A DNA stretch of 64,000 bases from Mycolicibacterium monacense (GCF_010731575.1 NZ_AP022617.1:2790001-2854000); one strand, 5' to 3'; counted from the stretch's first letter, positions 46,891-57,676 are shown. Made by a program: numbers and translations. Notes: generated by a model not told the origin, from the letters alone.

Positions 46891-47748
46891 TCAGGCGCGG
46901 CGCACCCGCGGGCGGGGCTGGCAGCGCGGGCAGTAGAACGACGAGCGGTTCATGAACTTCTCGCGGCGCATGATCGCCCCGCAGCGCCGGCACGGCTCAC
47001 CCTCGCGGCCGTAGGCGTCCAGCGACCGGTCGAAGTATCCGGATTCGCCGTTGACGTTGACGTAGAGCGAGTCGAACGACGTGCCGCCTTGTCCGAGCGC
47101 GTCGCGCATGACGTCGGCCGCGTGGTCGAGGATCTCGGCGAGCTTGGGCTTGGTCAGCGACTCGGCCAGCCGGGCCCCGTTGACCTTGGCCCGCCACAGC
47201 GCCTCGTCGGCGTAGATGTTGCCGATCCCCGATACGACGGTCTGGTCGAGCAACTGGCGTTTGATCTCGGAATGCTTGCCGCGCAACACCTTTACCACCG
47301 CATCGCGGTCGAACCGCGGATCCAGCGGGTCGCGGGCGACGTGCGCGACCGGGACCGGGACGTCGGTGCCGTCGACGGTCACCATGTCTGCGAGCAGCCA
47401 GCCGCCGAAGGTCCGCTGGTCGACGAAGCTCAGCGCGGTCCCGTCGTCGAGCAGCGCGGCGATGCGCAGGTGGTCCTCTTTCGGGATGGGCCCGAGCAGC
47501 ATCTGCCCGCTCATCCCGAGGTGCACCACCAGCGCCGACCCGTCGTCCAGCGTCAACCACAGATACTTGCCGCGCCTGCCGGTGCCGGTGATCCGCATAC
47601 CGAGCAGCCGCGCCGTCAGATCGGCGGGCCCGGCTTCGTGGCGACGCACCGCCCGCGGATGGTGCACCCGCACGGCGGTGATCGCCTTACCGGTGACGTG
47701 GGCGTCCAGACCGCGCCGGACGACCTCGACCTCGGGGAGTTCTGGCAT
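46891..47748 (-). CDS. mutM: Formamidopyrimidine-DNA glycosylase
   Basis: 285-residue base-excision repair glycosylase/AP lyase for 8-oxoG and Fapy lesions. The N-terminus [13 protein letters not shown] places catalytic Pro1 and Glu2; helix-two-turn-helix region [16 protein letters not shown]; a C-terminal zinc finger with C-x2-C ... C-x2-C in CRRCGAIM and FYCPRCQ. It sits 6 nt downstream of rnc, as in M. tuberculosis (fpg, Rv2924c). Confidence 0.95.
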   Translation of the reverse strand: MPELPEVEVVRRGLDAHVTGKAITAVRVHHPRAVRRHEAGPADLTARLLGMRITGTGRRGKYLWLTLDDGSALVVHLGMSGQMLLGPIPKEDHLRIAALLDDGTALSFVDQRTFGGWLLADMVTVDGTDVPVPVAHVARDPLDPRFDRDAVVKVLRGKHSEIKRQLLDQTVVSGIGNIYADEALWRAKVNGARLAESLTKPKLAEILDHAADVMRDALGQGGTSFDSLYVNVNGESGYFDRSLDAYGREGEPCRRCGAIMRREKFMNRSSFYCPRCQPRPRVRRA

Positions 47749-47754
47749 CGAGGC

Positions 47755-48459
47755 TCAGGCGTCGACGTCCGTGGCGGACAGCGCCGTCCACGCCGCCGCG
47801 GCCGCCTTCAGTTCGGCTTCCTTCTTGGTGCGCCCGACGCCCCTGCCGTATTCGATGTCGGTGACGAGCACCGTGGCGGTGAACTCCTTGTCGTGGTCCG
47901 GACCGGTCGAGGTGACGACGTAGTGCGGAGCGCCGAGCCCGCGCGCGGCGGTGAGTTCCTGCAGGCTGCTCTTCCAGTCCAGACCGGCGCCCAGCGTGGG
48001 AGCGGTGTCGAGCAGACCGGCGAACAACCGCAGGATGACCTCGCGGGTGACCGTGAGCCCATGCTGGACATAGATTGCGCCGAGCAGGGATTCGACCCCG
48101 TCGGCCAGGATGCTGGATTTGTCGGCTCCCCCGGAGCTCTCCTCGCCCTTACCGAGCAGCAGGTAGGAGCCGAGGCCGTCGTCGCTCAGTTTGCGCCCGA
48201 CGTCGGCCAGCGCCCCGGTGTTGACGATGCTGGCCCGCAGTTTGGCCAGGTCCCCTTCCGAGCGGTCGGGGTGGCGGTGGAACAGCTCTTCGGTGATGGT
48301 CAGCCCGAGCACCGAGTCGCCGAGGAATTCCAGCCGTTCGTTGGTGGGCAGTCCGCCGTGCTCGTAGGAGTAGCTGCGATGGGTGAGCGCGATGGTGAGC
48401 AGATCGTCGGGCAGCGTCACGCCGAGCGCCGCCAGCAGCGGGGAACGGTCCAGCGTCAC
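47755..48459 (-). CDS. rnc: Ribonuclease III
   Basis: Double-strand-specific RNase (234 aa) that matures rRNA. RIIID signature [14 protein letters not shown] and the second acidic site [11 protein letters not shown], then a dsRNA-binding domain ending [18 protein letters not shown] at 48459 overlaps the stop of the DUF177 gene by 4 nt (GTGA), which favours it over other in-frame starts. Confidence 0.95.
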   Translation of the reverse strand: MTLDRSPLLAALGVTLPDDLLTIALTHRSYSYEHGGLPTNERLEFLGDSVLGLTITEELFHRHPDRSEGDLAKLRASIVNTGALADVGRKLSDDGLGSYLLLGKGEESSGGADKSSILADGVESLLGAIYVQHGLTVTREVILRLFAGLLDTAPTLGAGLDWKSSLQELTAARGLGAPHYVVTSTGPDHDKEFTATVLVTDIEYGRGVGRTKKEAELKAAAAAWTALSATDVDA

Positions 48460-49025
48460 TTCTCGTCTCGATCCAGCAGCCCGGCGAGTTTCGCCCAGCG
48501 TGGGTCGATCGTGTCGTGGTGGTGGCCGGGTTCGGCGGTGGCCAGCGCGACCCCGCATTCGGCGCACAGCCCCGCACAGTCGGGGGTGCACAGCGGGACG
48601 AACGGCAGCGCCAGCCCCACCGCGTCGATGATCGGCTGTTCGAGGTCGACGGTGTCGGGCACGCCGTTGGCGCCGACGCGGCCCACCTCGTCCTCGTCGG
48701 TGGTGGCTTCGGTGGTGCTGTCGGGGTACGCGTACAGCTCGGTGAGCTCGATCTCGACCTCACCGGTCACCTGCGTCAGGCATCGCGCGCATTCACCGGT
48801 GGTCGGCGCGGCCACCGTGCCGGTCACCAGCGCGCCCTCCGACACCGCCTGAACGCGCAGGTCCATCGTCAGCGGGGCGCCTTCGGCGATGCCGATCAGG
48901 TCAAGGCCGATCCGCAACGGACTCGGAACGGTCTCCTGGAACGTCATCATCGAGCCGGGTCGCCGGCCCAGTCGCGAGATATCGAGCACCAGCGGCGATC
49001 GTGTTGCTCTGCCGTGCGTCGCCAT
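48456..49025 (-). CDS. DUF177/YceD family protein (Rv2926c-like)
   Basis: 189 residues. YceD proteins are linked to rRNA or 50S maturation in plants and bacteria. Cysteine pairs in ECARCLTQV and [13 protein letters not shown] suggest zinc binding. In most bacteria rpmF follows; here rnc follows directly with a GTGA overlap. The ATG at 49025 gives the full conserved N-terminus. Confidence 0.88.
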   Translation of the reverse strand: MATHGRATRSPLVLDISRLGRRPGSMMTFQETVPSPLRIGLDLIGIAEGAPLTMDLRVQAVSEGALVTGTVAAPTTGECARCLTQVTGEVEIELTELYAYPDSTTEATTDEDEVGRVGANGVPDTVDLEQPIIDAVGLALPFVPLCTPDCAGLCAECGVALATAEPGHHHDTIDPRWAKLAGLLDRDEK

Positions 49026-49081
49026 GTCTCGATCCTACGGCGCAGGCCTGCGTGGCCTGCGCCGTACCGGGGTGGTCGGGC

Positions 49082-49819
49082 TCAGCGCGCCGCGTAGTCG
49101 TGCGTGCCGGCGGCGGTGCGGAGCTGGTGGCGGCCGCGGCCCACCGAGCGCAGCGTGCCGTTGAGGAAGTCCTCGAACTCGGCGAGTTTGCTGTCGACGT
49201 AGATGTCGCATTCGCCGCGCAGCCGGTCCGCCTCGGCGTGGGCGGTGTCGATGAGCCGGGTGGCCTCGGCGGTGGCGGTGGAGACGATCTCCGTCTGCGA
49301 CACCAGGCGCTGCTGCTCCTTGATGCCCTCCTGGACGGCCTTCTCGTAGGCCAGGTTGCCGCTCTCGATCAGGCGGTCGGCCTCGGACTTGGCCCGTCCG
49401 GTGCTGGCGTCGTATTCGCGCTTGGCGGTGGCCATCACCCGCGAGGCCTCTTCGCGTGCCTCGCCCACCATGCGTTCGCTGTGCTGACGGGCCTCGCCGA
49501 CCATCCGGTCGGCCTGGGCCTTGGCGTCGGCCAGCAGGCGGTCGGCTTCGGCGCGGGCGTGGTTGACCATCGACTCTGCCTCGGCGCGCGCGTTGGTCAC
49601 CATCGACTCCGAGTGCTCCTTGGCGTCGCGCAGCATGGAGTCGCGGGCGTCGAGCACGTCCTGGGCGTCGTCGAGTTCGCCGGGGATGGCGTCCTTGATG
49701 TCGTCGATCAACTCCAGGACGTCACCGCGAGGGACGACACACCCTGCCGTCATCGGCACGCCGCGGGCTTCTTCGACGATCGCGCCCAGTTCGTCGAGCG
49801 CTTCAAAAACTCGGTACAC
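49082..49819 (-). CDS. sepIVA: DivIVA-like septal protein SepIVA
   Basis: 245 residues of almost unbroken coiled coil (about 25-235) with heptad-like repeats such as RAEAESMVNHARAEADRLLADAKAQADRM. The N-terminal YRVFEALDELGAIVEEARGVP matches M. tuberculosis Rv2927c and M. smegmatis MSMEG_2416 (SepIVA), which affect polar growth and septation. GTG start with GGAGGG ahead. Unlike in M. tuberculosis, the PDIM genes do not follow. Confidence 0.9.
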   Translation of the reverse strand: MYRVFEALDELGAIVEEARGVPMTAGCVVPRGDVLELIDDIKDAIPGELDDAQDVLDARDSMLRDAKEHSESMVTNARAEAESMVNHARAEADRLLADAKAQADRMVGEARQHSERMVGEAREEASRVMATAKREYDASTGRAKSEADRLIESGNLAYEKAVQEGIKEQQRLVSQTEIVSTATAEATRLIDTAHAEADRLRGECDIYVDSKLAEFEDFLNGTLRSVGRGRHQLRTAAGTHDYAAR

Positions 49820-49965
49820 GGCAACACCCTCCAGGCGTAGTTTGTTGGTTACCAGTGTGCCTGGTGTTACGCCTGTGACTCGGCTTCTCGCGCCGGTGTG
49901 TCGCCGCGGCCAGGCACGTCTGGCTCGGTGTTCCCCGAGATTATGTCAAGTGCCGGCCCGGCGGC

Positions 49966-50532
49966 TCAGCGCAGTGCCGCACCGATCACGTCGCGGGCCC
50001 GGTCGATCATCGACGCGAACGGTCCGACGGCGAAGTTGAGCTTGGCCGATTCGACCCCCGGATGCGGTCGGGTCGGGGCGATCGCCTCGGCCGCCCGCAC
50101 GGCCGACGCCAGCCGTTTGAGGTCGTCGGCGTCGAGTTCGCGCTGCAGTTTGTCGAACTCCTCCGACTCCTCGAGTTCGGCGTGCTGGACGACGGCGTCG
50201 CGGAACACCGCGAGCTCCTCGAGGAACTCCGGCGAGCCGAAGTCCATGCCCTCCAGCCTCGACAGCTGCTCCTTGGCGTCGTGCTCCTCGGCCAGCCGGG
50301 CGTCGACGACCTCGTCTCCCCCGCTGACCTCCTGGCGCGCCCGCGGGTGGACCACCATCTCCTCGGCGGTCTCGTGCACCGCGAGCAGTTGGCGCAGTTC
50401 GGTGAAGGCCTTCGCCCGCGCCTCGTCCGACGAGGCCGCGAACACCTCCTCGAACATGTCCTTGATCAGGTTGTGCTGATCTTTGAGGAACCTGACGACG
50501 TCGTCGGTCGACTGGACGAATGTTTCAACCAT
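49966..50532 (-). CDS. Hemerythrin-like HHE protein
   Basis: 188-residue four-helix HHE protein expected to hold a di-iron site. Ligand-type residues: H in LKDQHNLIKDMFEEV, H in LLAVHETAEEMVVHPRA, H-D-E in RLAEEHDAKEQL, and H in VVQHAELEESEEF. Likely roles are oxygen or redox sensing/peroxide response; related M. smegmatis proteins are tied to SigF and peroxide sensitivity. GGAGG precedes the ATG; a SigF-type promoter is 60-85 nt upstream. It sits where M. tuberculosis has the PDIM locus. Confidence 0.85.
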   Translation of the reverse strand: MVETFVQSTDDVVRFLKDQHNLIKDMFEEVFAASSDEARAKAFTELRQLLAVHETAEEMVVHPRARQEVSGGDEVVDARLAEEHDAKEQLSRLEGMDFGSPEFLEELAVFRDAVVQHAELEESEEFDKLQRELDADDLKRLASAVRAAEAIAPTRPHPGVESAKLNFAVGPFASMIDRARDVIGAALR

Positions 50533-50594
50533 GGCGAGAACCTCCGGATGGGCTGAGGCGACGCTCTGGGCTGTGCGCCGCCGCCGATCTACCC

Positions 50595-50619
50595 CTACCC
50601 CGCCGGAGCCGGCTCAACC
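50595..50619 (-). promoter_or_regulatory. SigF-like promoter of the hemerythrin gene
   Basis: Minus strand: GGTT (50616-50619), 15-nt spacer, GGGTAG (50595-50600), close to the SigF consensus GTTT-N15/16-GGGTAT. The region overlaps the last bases of coaD. Confidence 0.4.
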
Positions 50620-51090
50620 CCGCAGTTTGGCCTGTAACCGCACGTTCACCGCGTCGGGCAGCAGCGCGGAGACGTCCCCGCCGAGGGTGGCGACTTCCTT
50701 GGCCAGCGACGAGGAGACGAAGGAGTACGACGGGGCGGATGCGATGAAGAACGTGTCGACGCCCGCGACGTGCTTGTTCATCTGCGCCATCTGGAGTTCG
50801 TACTCGAAGTCGGTGCTGCTGCGCAGTCCCTTGACGATCGCGGAGTATCCCCGCGCCCGGACGAAGTCCACGACCAGGCCCTGACCCGATTCGACCCGCA
50901 GGTTCGGCAGGTGCGCGCAGGACTCCGCGATCATCTCCATGCGCTCGTCGAGGGTGAACATGCCCTTCTTGTTCGGGTTCACCAGCACCGCGACGACGAC
51001 CTCGTCGAATTGGGCCGCGGCCCGCTCGAAGATGTCGACGTGGCCGAGGGTCACCGGGTCGAACGATCCAGGACACACCGCGCCGCTCAT
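50614..51090 (-). CDS. coaD: Phosphopantetheine adenylyltransferase
   Basis: 158-residue PPAT, the penultimate step of CoA synthesis. T/HxGH motif in [19 protein letters not shown], and the ISSTxx-like [14 protein letters not shown]. The ATG at 51090 ([11 protein letters not shown]) is the standard start. It is 32 nt downstream of rsmD; the pair is conserved. Confidence 0.95.
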   Translation of the reverse strand: MSGAVCPGSFDPVTLGHVDIFERAAAQFDEVVVAVLVNPNKKGMFTLDERMEMIAESCAHLPNLRVESGQGLVVDFVRARGYSAIVKGLRSSTDFEYELQMAQMNKHVAGVDTFFIASAPSYSFVSSSLAKEVATLGGDVSALLPDAVNVRLQAKLRG

Positions 51091-51122
51091 GGGTGACGAC
51101 CGTACCCGATCAAGGTCGGGCG

Positions 51123-51695
51123 TCACGGCGCCGGAGGTTGCTCCCATTCGGCGATGTCCAGGCGGGTGTCGCCGTAGCGGCGCGAGGGCCATCGCGACCA
51201 CCCGGGCGGCCAGGTCAGCTCGACGCCCGACGCCCGCCGCTCGATGACCGCGATCGTGCCGTCGTGTGCCCATCCGCGCGCATCGAGCACGGCGAGCAGC
51301 GATTCCACCTCGCTGTCCGGCGCGTCGTAGGGCGGATCGGCCAGCACCAGGTCGACGGGCCGGTCCGCACCGCCGGCCAGCACCGTCGCCACCGGCGCGC
51401 GCCGTACCTCGGCGGCGGCGCCGACACCGAGTTCGGCGATGTTGCGGCTGATCGTCGCCGCCGCCCGATGATCCTGCTCGACGAACACCGCCCGCGACGC
51501 ACCCCGCGAAAGCGCTTCCAGGCCAAGGGCTCCCGATCCGGCATAGAGGTCGAGCACCGCGAGACCGTGGAAGTCCAGCCGGGCGTCGAGCACGTTGAAC
51601 AGCGCCTCGCGCACCCGGTCCGATGTCGGGCGGGTTCCCTTGGGCGGCACCGAGATCCGGCGGCCCCCGAGTGTCCCGGCGATGATCCGGGTCAG
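51123..51695 (-). CDS. rsmD: 16S rRNA (guanine(966)-N(2))-methyltransferase RsmD, apparent CTG start
   Basis: Methylates G966 of 16S rRNA in the 30S particle. SAM motif [18 protein letters not shown] and catalytic ADPPY are present. The family N-terminus [33 protein letters not shown] is encoded in frame back to a CTG at 51695 that overlaps the pyc stop codon as CTGA. No ATG, GTG or TTG exists upstream in this frame before a non-conserved region; the first standard start is the GTG at 51650, which would cut off 15 conserved residues. With CTG the product is 190 aa. Downstream is coaD. Confidence 0.85.
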   Translation of the reverse strand: MTRIIAGTLGGRRISVPPKGTRPTSDRVREALFNVLDARLDFHGLAVLDLYAGSGALGLEALSRGASRAVFVEQDHRAAATISRNIAELGVGAAAEVRRAPVATVLAGGADRPVDLVLADPPYDAPDSEVESLLAVLDARGWAHDGTIAVIERRASGVELTWPPGWSRWPSRRYGDTRLDIAEWEQPPAP

Positions 51696-54600
51696 CTGAC
51701 GACCACCAGCAGGTCGCCGCCCTCGACCTGGGCGGTGGCCGAGACCGCGACCCGCTCGACGGTGCCGGCCTTCGGTGCGGTGATCGCGGCCTCCATCTTC
51801 ATCGCCTCGATGGTCGCGATGGTCTCCCCGGCGCTCACGGTGTCACCGACCTCGACGCCGACGGTGACCACCCCGGCGAACGGGGCGGCGATGTGGTCGG
51901 GATTGGCGCGGTCGGCCTTCTCGGCGGTCGGCACGTCGCTCGCGACGCTGTGGTCGCGCACCAGTACGGGGCGCAGCTGCCCGTTGAGGATGCACATCAC
52001 CGTGCGCATGCCGCGTTCGTCCGGATCGGAGACCGCCTCGAGTCCGATCAGCAGTTCCACACCGCGTTCGAGCACGACGCGGTGCTCGTCACCGTGGCGC
52101 AGGCCGTAGAAGAACTGGTTGGCGCTCAACCGCGAAGTGTCCCCGTAGGTTTCGCGGTGCGCCTCGAATTCCTTGGTGGGCCCGGGGAACAGCAGGCGGT
52201 TGAGCGCCGCCTGGCGTTTGACGCCGGGCTGGGCCAGCACCGCCTCGTCCTCGGCGGACAGTTCCTCGACGGGTTTGGCCGGGGCGCGTCCGGCCAGCGC
52301 CTTGCTGCGCAGCGGTTCCGGCCATCCTCCGGGCGGGTCACCGAGTTCGCCTCGCAGGAAACCGATCACGCTGTCGGGGATGTCGAACCGGGCGGGGTCC
52401 TCGGCGAATTCGTCGGCGGTGATACCCGCACCGACCAGCGCCAGCGCGAGGTCGCCGACCACCTTGCTCGACGGGGTCACCTTCACCAGCCGGCCCAGGA
52501 TGCGGTCGGCGGCGGCGTAGGCCTCCTCGATCTCCTCGAAGCGGTCCCCCAGCCCCAGTGCGATCGCCTGCTGGCGCAGGTTGCTCAGCTGACCGCCCGG
52601 GATCTCGTGTCGGTAGACCCGACCGGTGGGCGCCGGCAACCCAGATTCGAAGGGGGCGTATACCTTTCGCAGCGCTTCCCAGTACGGCTCCAGTTCGCAC
52701 ACGGCTTCCAGCGACACTCCGGTGTCGTATTCGGTGTGCGCCGCAGCGGCGACGATCGAACTCAACGCCGGCTGGCTGGTGGTGCCCGCCAGCGGGGCCG
52801 CGGCGCCGTCGACCGCGGACGCACCCGCCTGCCACGCGGCCAGATAGGTGGCCAGTTGACCACCCGGGGTGTCGTGGGTGTGCACGTGCACCGGCAGGTC
52901 GAAGCGCGAGCGCAGCGCCCCGACCAGTTTCGCCGCGGCCTGCGGGCGCAGCAGCCCCGCCATGTCCTTGATCGCCAGCACATGGGCGCCGGCCTCGACG
53001 ATCTGTTCGGCCAGCCGCAGGTAGTAGTCCAGGGTGTAGAGGTTCTCCGCCGGGTTCGACAGGTCACCGGTGTAGGACATCGCGACTTCGGCGACGGCCG
53101 TACCGGTTTGGCGCACGGCATCGATCGCCGGACGCATCGACTCGACGTTGTTGAGTGCGTCGAAGATGCGGTAGATGTCGATACCGGTTGCGGTCGCCTC
53201 CTCGACGAACGCCGTGGTCACCGTCTCCGGATAGGGCGTGTAGCCCACCGTGTTCCGGCCGCGCAGCAGCATCTGCAGGCAGATGTTCGGCACCGCCTCG
53301 CGCAGGGCGGCCAGCCGCTCCCACGGGTCTTCCTTCAGGAAGCGCAGCGCCACATCGTAGGTCGCCCCACCCCAGCATTCGAGCGACAGCAACTCCGGTG
53401 TCATCCGGGCGATGTGCGGTGCGACCATCAGCAGACCGGTCGTGCGGATGCGGGTGGCCAGCAGCGACTGGTGGGCGTCCCGGAACGTGGTGTCGGTCAA
53501 CCCGACCGCCGGTGAATCCCGCATCCAGCGGGCGAAGCCTTCGGGCCCGAGCTCGACGAGCTTCTGCTTGCTGCCGGCCGGCGGTGGTGCGGTGTGGTCG
53601 ATCTGCGGGAGCTTGTCCTGCGGATACACCGTCGACGGCCGCGGGCCGTGCGGCTGGTTGACGGTCACGTCGGCCAGGTAGTTGAGGATCTTGGTGCCCC
53701 GGTCCGCGGGTGTGCGGGAGGTCAGCAGGTAGGGCCGTTCGTCGATGAACGACGTGGTGACGCGGCCCGCGCGGAAATCCGGATCGTTGACGACGGCCTG
53801 CAGGAACGGGATGTTCGTCGACACCCCGCGCACCCGGAACTCGGCGAGAGCGCGCCGGGCCCGCGACACCGCGGTGGAGAAGTCCCGGCCCCGGCAGGTC
53901 AGCTTGACCAGCATGGAGTCGAAGTGGGCGCTGATCTCCGCGCCGAGCACGGTGCCGCCGTCCAGGCGGATCCCCGCACCGCCGGGTGAGCGGTAGCCGG
54001 TGATGCGTCCGGTGTCGGGGCGGAAGCCGTTGGCCGGGTCCTCGGTGGTGATCCGGCACTGCATGGCGAAACCCCGTGGCGCCGCCAACTTCTCCTGGCT
54101 CAGTCCGAGGTCGGCCAGCGTCTCGCCGTCGGCGATCCGCATCTGCGACGCCACCAGGTCCACGTCGGTGATCTCCTCGGTCACCGTGTGCTCGACCTGG
54201 ATGCGCGGGTTCATCTCGATGAAGACGTGCCTGCCGCGTTCGTCGAGCAGGAACTCGACCGTGCCTGCGTAGCTGTAGCCGATCTCGCGCGCAAAGGCCA
54301 CCGCGTCGGCGCAGATCCGCCTCCGCAGTTCGGGATCCAGGTTCGGCGCGGGCGCCAGCTCGATGACCTTCTGGTGGCGCCGCTGCACGCTGCAGTCGCG
54401 TTCGAACAGGTGCATGATGTCGCCCTGCCGATCGGCGAGGATCTGTACCTCGATGTGGCGGGGATTGACGACCGCCTGCTCCAGGTAGACCATCGGATCG
54501 CCGAACGCCGACTCCGCCTCCCGGCTGGCCGCCTCGATCGCCTCGGCCAGCGCGTCGGGGTCGGTGACCCGCCGCATACCGCGGCCCCCGCCGCCGGAGA

Positions 54601-55078
54601 CGGCCTTGACGAACACCGGGAACTCCATGTCGGCGGCCGCCGCGACGAGTTCGTCGACCGATGACGACGGCGCCGACGATCGCAGCACCGGCAGGCCGGC
54701 GGCGCGGGCGGCCTCGATGGCCCGCGACTTGTTGCCGGTCAGCTCCAGCAGTTCGGCCCGCGGGCCGATGAACGTGATGCCGGCCTCCGCGCACGCGGCC
54801 GCCAACTCCGGGTTCTCCGACAGGAATCCGTAGCCGGGATACACCGCATCGGCGCCGGCGTGCTTGGCGACCCGGATGATCTCGTCGACCGACAGATACG
54901 CCCGCACCGGATGGCCCATCTCGCCGATCTGATAGGACTCGTCGGCCTTCAGCCGGTGCAGCGAGTTGCGGTCCTCGTACGGGTACACCGCAACGGTCGC
55001 GATACCCATCTCATAGGCCGCACGGAACGCGCGGATCGCGATTTCTCCACGATTGGCAACCAGGACTTTGGAGATCAC
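51692..55078 (-). CDS. pyc: Pyruvate carboxylase
   Basis: 1128-residue biotin enzyme making oxaloacetate from pyruvate and bicarbonate. Biotin carboxylase domain ([19 protein letters not shown]-grasp [12 protein letters not shown]), carboxyltransferase domain with [20 protein letters not shown] and the later KDMAGLL metal site, and the C-terminal biotinyl domain with [12 protein letters not shown] start. It is followed by rsmD with a 4-nt CTGA overlap, the M. tuberculosis order (pca-rsmD-coaD). Confidence 0.96.
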   Translation of the reverse strand: MISKVLVANRGEIAIRAFRAAYEMGIATVAVYPYEDRNSLHRLKADESYQIGEMGHPVRAYLSVDEIIRVAKHAGADAVYPGYGFLSENPELAAACAEAGITFIGPRAELLELTGNKSRAIEAARAAGLPVLRSSAPSSSVDELVAAAADMEFPVFVKAVSGGGGRGMRRVTDPDALAEAIEAASREAESAFGDPMVYLEQAVVNPRHIEVQILADRQGDIMHLFERDCSVQRRHQKVIELAPAPNLDPELRRRICADAVAFAREIGYSYAGTVEFLLDERGRHVFIEMNPRIQVEHTVTEEITDVDLVASQMRIADGETLADLGLSQEKLAAPRGFAMQCRITTEDPANGFRPDTGRITGYRSPGGAGIRLDGGTVLGAEISAHFDSMLVKLTCRGRDFSTAVSRARRALAEFRVRGVSTNIPFLQAVVNDPDFRAGRVTTSFIDERPYLLTSRTPADRGTKILNYLADVTVNQPHGPRPSTVYPQDKLPQIDHTAPPPAGSKQKLVELGPEGFARWMRDSPAVGLTDTTFRDAHQSLLATRIRTTGLLMVAPHIARMTPELLSLECWGGATYDVALRFLKEDPWERLAALREAVPNICLQMLLRGRNTVGYTPYPETVTTAFVEEATATGIDIYRIFDALNNVESMRPAIDAVRQTGTAVAEVAMSYTGDLSNPAENLYTLDYYLRLAEQIVEAGAHVLAIKDMAGLLRPQAAAKLVGALRSRFDLPVHVHTHDTPGGQLATYLAAWQAGASAVDGAAAPLAGTTSQPALSSIVAAAAHTEYDTGVSLEAVCELEPYWEALRKVYAPFESGLPAPTGRVYRHEIPGGQLSNLRQQAIALGLGDRFEEIEEAYAAADRILGRLVKVTPSSKVVGDLALALVGAGITADEFAEDPARFDIPDSVIGFLRGELGDPPGGWPEPLRSKALAGRAPAKPVEELSAEDEAVLAQPGVKRQAALNRLLFPGPTKEFEAHRETYGDTSRLSANQFFYGLRHGDEHRVVLERGVELLIGLEAVSDPDERGMRTVMCILNGQLRPVLVRDHSVASDVPTAEKADRANPDHIAAPFAGVVTVGVEVGDTVSAGETIATIEAMKMEAAITAPKAGTVERVAVSATAQVEGGDLLVVVS

Positions 55079-55112
55079 GCGTTTACCTAACCGCCACGTT
55101 GTTTCCGGAGTG

Positions 55113-55769
55113 TTACACGAGCGTGGACCAGTAGTCCCAGAAGCGGACCAGAATCAGCAGAATCACCGCGGTGAACCACAGCGCCGTGAGCGACCAGCGC
55201 CATTGGTGCAGGACCCGCGCCACGGCGTTGCCGGAGTGGGCATCTTCCCCGCTCGCAGGGGCCGGCCGCAGGGCGATCGACGACACCACCACCAGCAGCG
55301 GGACCGTCACGGCCCAGACGACCATGCAGTAGGGGCACAGCGCCCCGATGCGGTAGAGGCTCTGGAAGATCAGCCAGTGCACGAACACCGTGCCGAGCAG
55401 CGTGCCGACGGCCAGACCCGACCAGTACCAGCGCGGCAACCGCACGCCGGCCACGGCCAGCACCCCGGTCACCGTGACGACGGTGAAGGCGGCGATGCCG
55501 ATCAGCGGGTTCGGGAACCCGAACAGCGCGGCCTGCGGCGTCACCATCACCGATCCGCAGGACAGCACCGGATTCAGCGAGCACGACGGGGTGTAGGACG
55601 GATCGATCAGCAGCTCGATCTTCTCGATCGTCAGCGTCGCCGCGGCGACGAAGCCGACCACACCGGCGATGAGCACCCACACCGCACTCGGTTTCGGCAC
55701 CGCGAGCCCGGCCGTCCGGCCGGCCGGCGAGGCGGTCGACGAGACGGTGTCGGGTGCGGTGGCGGTCAT
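55113..55769 (-). CDS. Vitamin K epoxide reductase-family membrane protein
   Basis: 218 residues, four to five membrane helices. VKOR motif CPYC in IGALCPYCMVVW plus the loop cysteines in SCSLNPVLSCGSV. It should reoxidise the DsbA partner using menaquinone, as shown for the M. tuberculosis homologue (Rv2968c). The ATG overlaps the DsbA stop by 4 nt (ATGA). Confidence 0.93.
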   Translation of the reverse strand: MTATAPDTVSSTASPAGRTAGLAVPKPSAVWVLIAGVVGFVAAATLTIEKIELLIDPSYTPSCSLNPVLSCGSVMVTPQAALFGFPNPLIGIAAFTVVTVTGVLAVAGVRLPRWYWSGLAVGTLLGTVFVHWLIFQSLYRIGALCPYCMVVWAVTVPLLVVVSSIALRPAPASGEDAHSGNAVARVLHQWRWSLTALWFTAVILLILVRFWDYWSTLV

Positions 55770-56524
55770 GACGTGGGTGCCGGCGCCGCACCGTCGAGGC
55801 CGGGCACGTCGCCGACGATCTCCTTGATCTTGGCCACGAGCGCGTCGGGGGTCGACGGGTCGTAGTCCTCACCGTTGATGCGCACGGTCGGGGTGGCGCG
55901 GATCTCGGTGGCCGAGGCCATCCCCTTGACCATGTCGACGTAGCGGCCCTTCTTGATGCACTCGGGCACGGTGCCGCCCGCACCGGCCTGGCGGGCCAGT
56001 TCGGTCAGCTGCTCGTCGCCGGGGTAGGTGCCGCCGCCCTCGGCGGGCTGGATGCCCTCGGTGTAGAGCGCGGCGTGGAACCGGCGGAAGGCGTCCTTGT
56101 TCTCGTCGGCGACGCAGTACGCGGCGCTGCCGGCCCGTGACGAGTAGCCATCACCCTGGGCGTCGAGGATCGAGACCATGTAATAGTCCGCGGCGACCGC
56201 TCCGGTGTCGATCAGCTTGTTGATGGTCGGGCCGAACTGGCGCTCGAAGTTGCCGCAGGCCGGGCACAGGAAATCCTCGTAGAGCGACAGCACGGCCTTG
56301 GGCTCGCTGGTGCCCTCCTGGGTCACGACGTTCTCGGCGGCCACCCGCACCGCGGTCGCCTCACCGGAGCCCGGCTTGTCCTCCGCCGACATCACGATGT
56401 AGAGGACGAGTGCGACGGCGAACACCACGACAACCGCGGTCAGACCGATCTGGACGAACAGATTGCGCTTGCGATCGGCCGCCTTCAGGTCGTAGCGGGG
56501 CGTCTTCTTCGGTTTCGTGGCCAC
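55766..56524 (-). CDS. Membrane-anchored DsbA-like thiol oxidase
   Basis: 252 residues. N-terminal membrane helix (about 27-47) after a basic start, then a thioredoxin fold with an inserted helical domain; active-site CPAC in DFLCPACGNFERQ and cis-Pro in RATPTVRI. It introduces disulfides into exported proteins together with the VKOR encoded next (M. tuberculosis Rv2969c). GTG start. Confidence 0.93.
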   Translation of the reverse strand: MATKPKKTPRYDLKAADRKRNLFVQIGLTAVVVVFAVALVLYIVMSAEDKPGSGEATAVRVAAENVVTQEGTSEPKAVLSLYEDFLCPACGNFERQFGPTINKLIDTGAVAADYYMVSILDAQGDGYSSRAGSAAYCVADENKDAFRRFHAALYTEGIQPAEGGGTYPGDEQLTELARQAGAGGTVPECIKKGRYVDMVKGMASATEIRATPTVRINGEDYDPSTPDALVAKIKEIVGDVPGLDGAAPAPTS

Positions 56525-56548
56525 GCGACAAGAGTACCGGCGGCGGAT

Positions 56549-57676
56549 CTAGCCGCGGCTGAGGTGGGCGCGCAGCGCCGAGATCATCGCCGCGGTGGCG
56601 GTCGCGCTGTCGCCGCCGAGCGGGAAGAAGTTCGCGAACGCGTGGATCAGGGAGCGCTCCTCCCGCAGGTCCACCGGCACACCGGCGGCCCGCAGCGCCT
56701 CGGCGTAGCGGTTGCCCTCGTCGCGCAGCGGGTCGAAACCGCCGGTGAGCACGAGCGCCGGGGGCAGTCCCGACAGGTCGTCGGCCAGCAGCGGGGACAC
56801 GTCGGGATCGGTCCGGTCGACGGAGGCGCCCTCGAGGTAGAGGTCCATGAACCAGGCGATGTCACGGGCGGTGAGGAAGTAGCCGTCGGCGAACAGCGTC
56901 TTGGACCGGGTCTCGCTACCCACGTCGACGACGGGATAGATCAGCAGTTGCAGCGCAGGCAGGGGCGCTGCGGCGTTGCGGGCCCGCTGACAGACGACGG
57001 CGGCGAGGTTGCCCCCGGCGCTGTCGCCGCCGACGGCGATGCGGTCGGCGGCGACACCGAGTTCGGCGGCGTGCTCGGACGCCCAGCGGAACGCGGCGTA
57101 GGCGTCGTCGGCCGCGGCCGGCGCCTTGTGTTCGGGCGCGAGCCGGTAGTCCACCGAGAGCACGGTGATCCCGCCGTCACGGCAGATCACCCGGCACAGG
57201 TCGTCGTGGGTGTCGAGATCGCCGATCACGAACCCGCCGCCGTGGTAGAAGACGAGCAGGGGTCCGTCGGGGTCCGTCGAGGTGGGGCGGTACAGCCGCG
57301 CGGGGATGGCGCCGGCCGGACCGGGGATGGAGAGTTCGGTCACGTCGGCCACGATGTCGGCGGGGAACATCGCGGCGGTGAGACGCAGTTGGCGCCGCGC
57401 GACCACGACGTCGTCGCTGGCGACCAGGCCGTTGATCCCGGCGGCGCGCTGGGCGGCGAGCAACAGCTGCAGGGTGGTGTCGAGGGTGTTGCCGTCGACG
57501 GTGACCGACCGGAAGCCCAGCAGCGCGCGCTTGACGCGGTCGGGCAGCACCGGCAGGGTCCGCAGCGTCATCCGCGTCGCCGCGTTGACGACCGCATCAC
57601 GCGTCCGGTTCTTGCCCCGGGGCGCCGGATCCTTGCCGCGGACGGGCGGGGCGGAGGCTGGCAGACTCGGCGGCAT
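56549..57676 (-). CDS. lipN: HSL-family esterase/lipase LipN
   Basis: 375-residue alpha/beta hydrolase of the hormone-sensitive lipase group. HGGG oxyanion motif (FYHGGGFVIGD), nucleophile in GGDSAGGNLAA, acid Asp in GGFDPLRDEG and His in SLIHAFANFF. It hydrolyses short-chain esters. The ATG at 57676 shares CATG with the ATG of the divergent aldo-keto reductase. Same position as M. tuberculosis Rv2970c. Confidence 0.92.
   Translation of the reverse strand: MPPSLPASAPPVRGKDPAPRGKNRTRDAVVNAATRMTLRTLPVLPDRVKRALLGFRSVTVDGNTLDTTLQLLLAAQRAAGINGLVASDDVVVARRQLRLTAAMFPADIVADVTELSIPGPAGAIPARLYRPTSTDPDGPLLVFYHGGGFVIGDLDTHDDLCRVICRDGGITVLSVDYRLAPEHKAPAAADDAYAAFRWASEHAAELGVAADRIAVGGDSAGGNLAAVVCQRARNAAAPLPALQLLIYPVVDVGSETRSKTLFADGYFLTARDIAWFMDLYLEGASVDRTDPDVSPLLADDLSGLPPALVLTGGFDPLRDEGNRYAEALRAAGVPVDLREERSLIHAFANFFPLGGDSATATAAMISALRAHLSRG

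Noticed and set aside
49944..49949. TTGACA as a -35 for sepIVA
   Set aside because: No TANNNT element at 16-19 nt on that strand.
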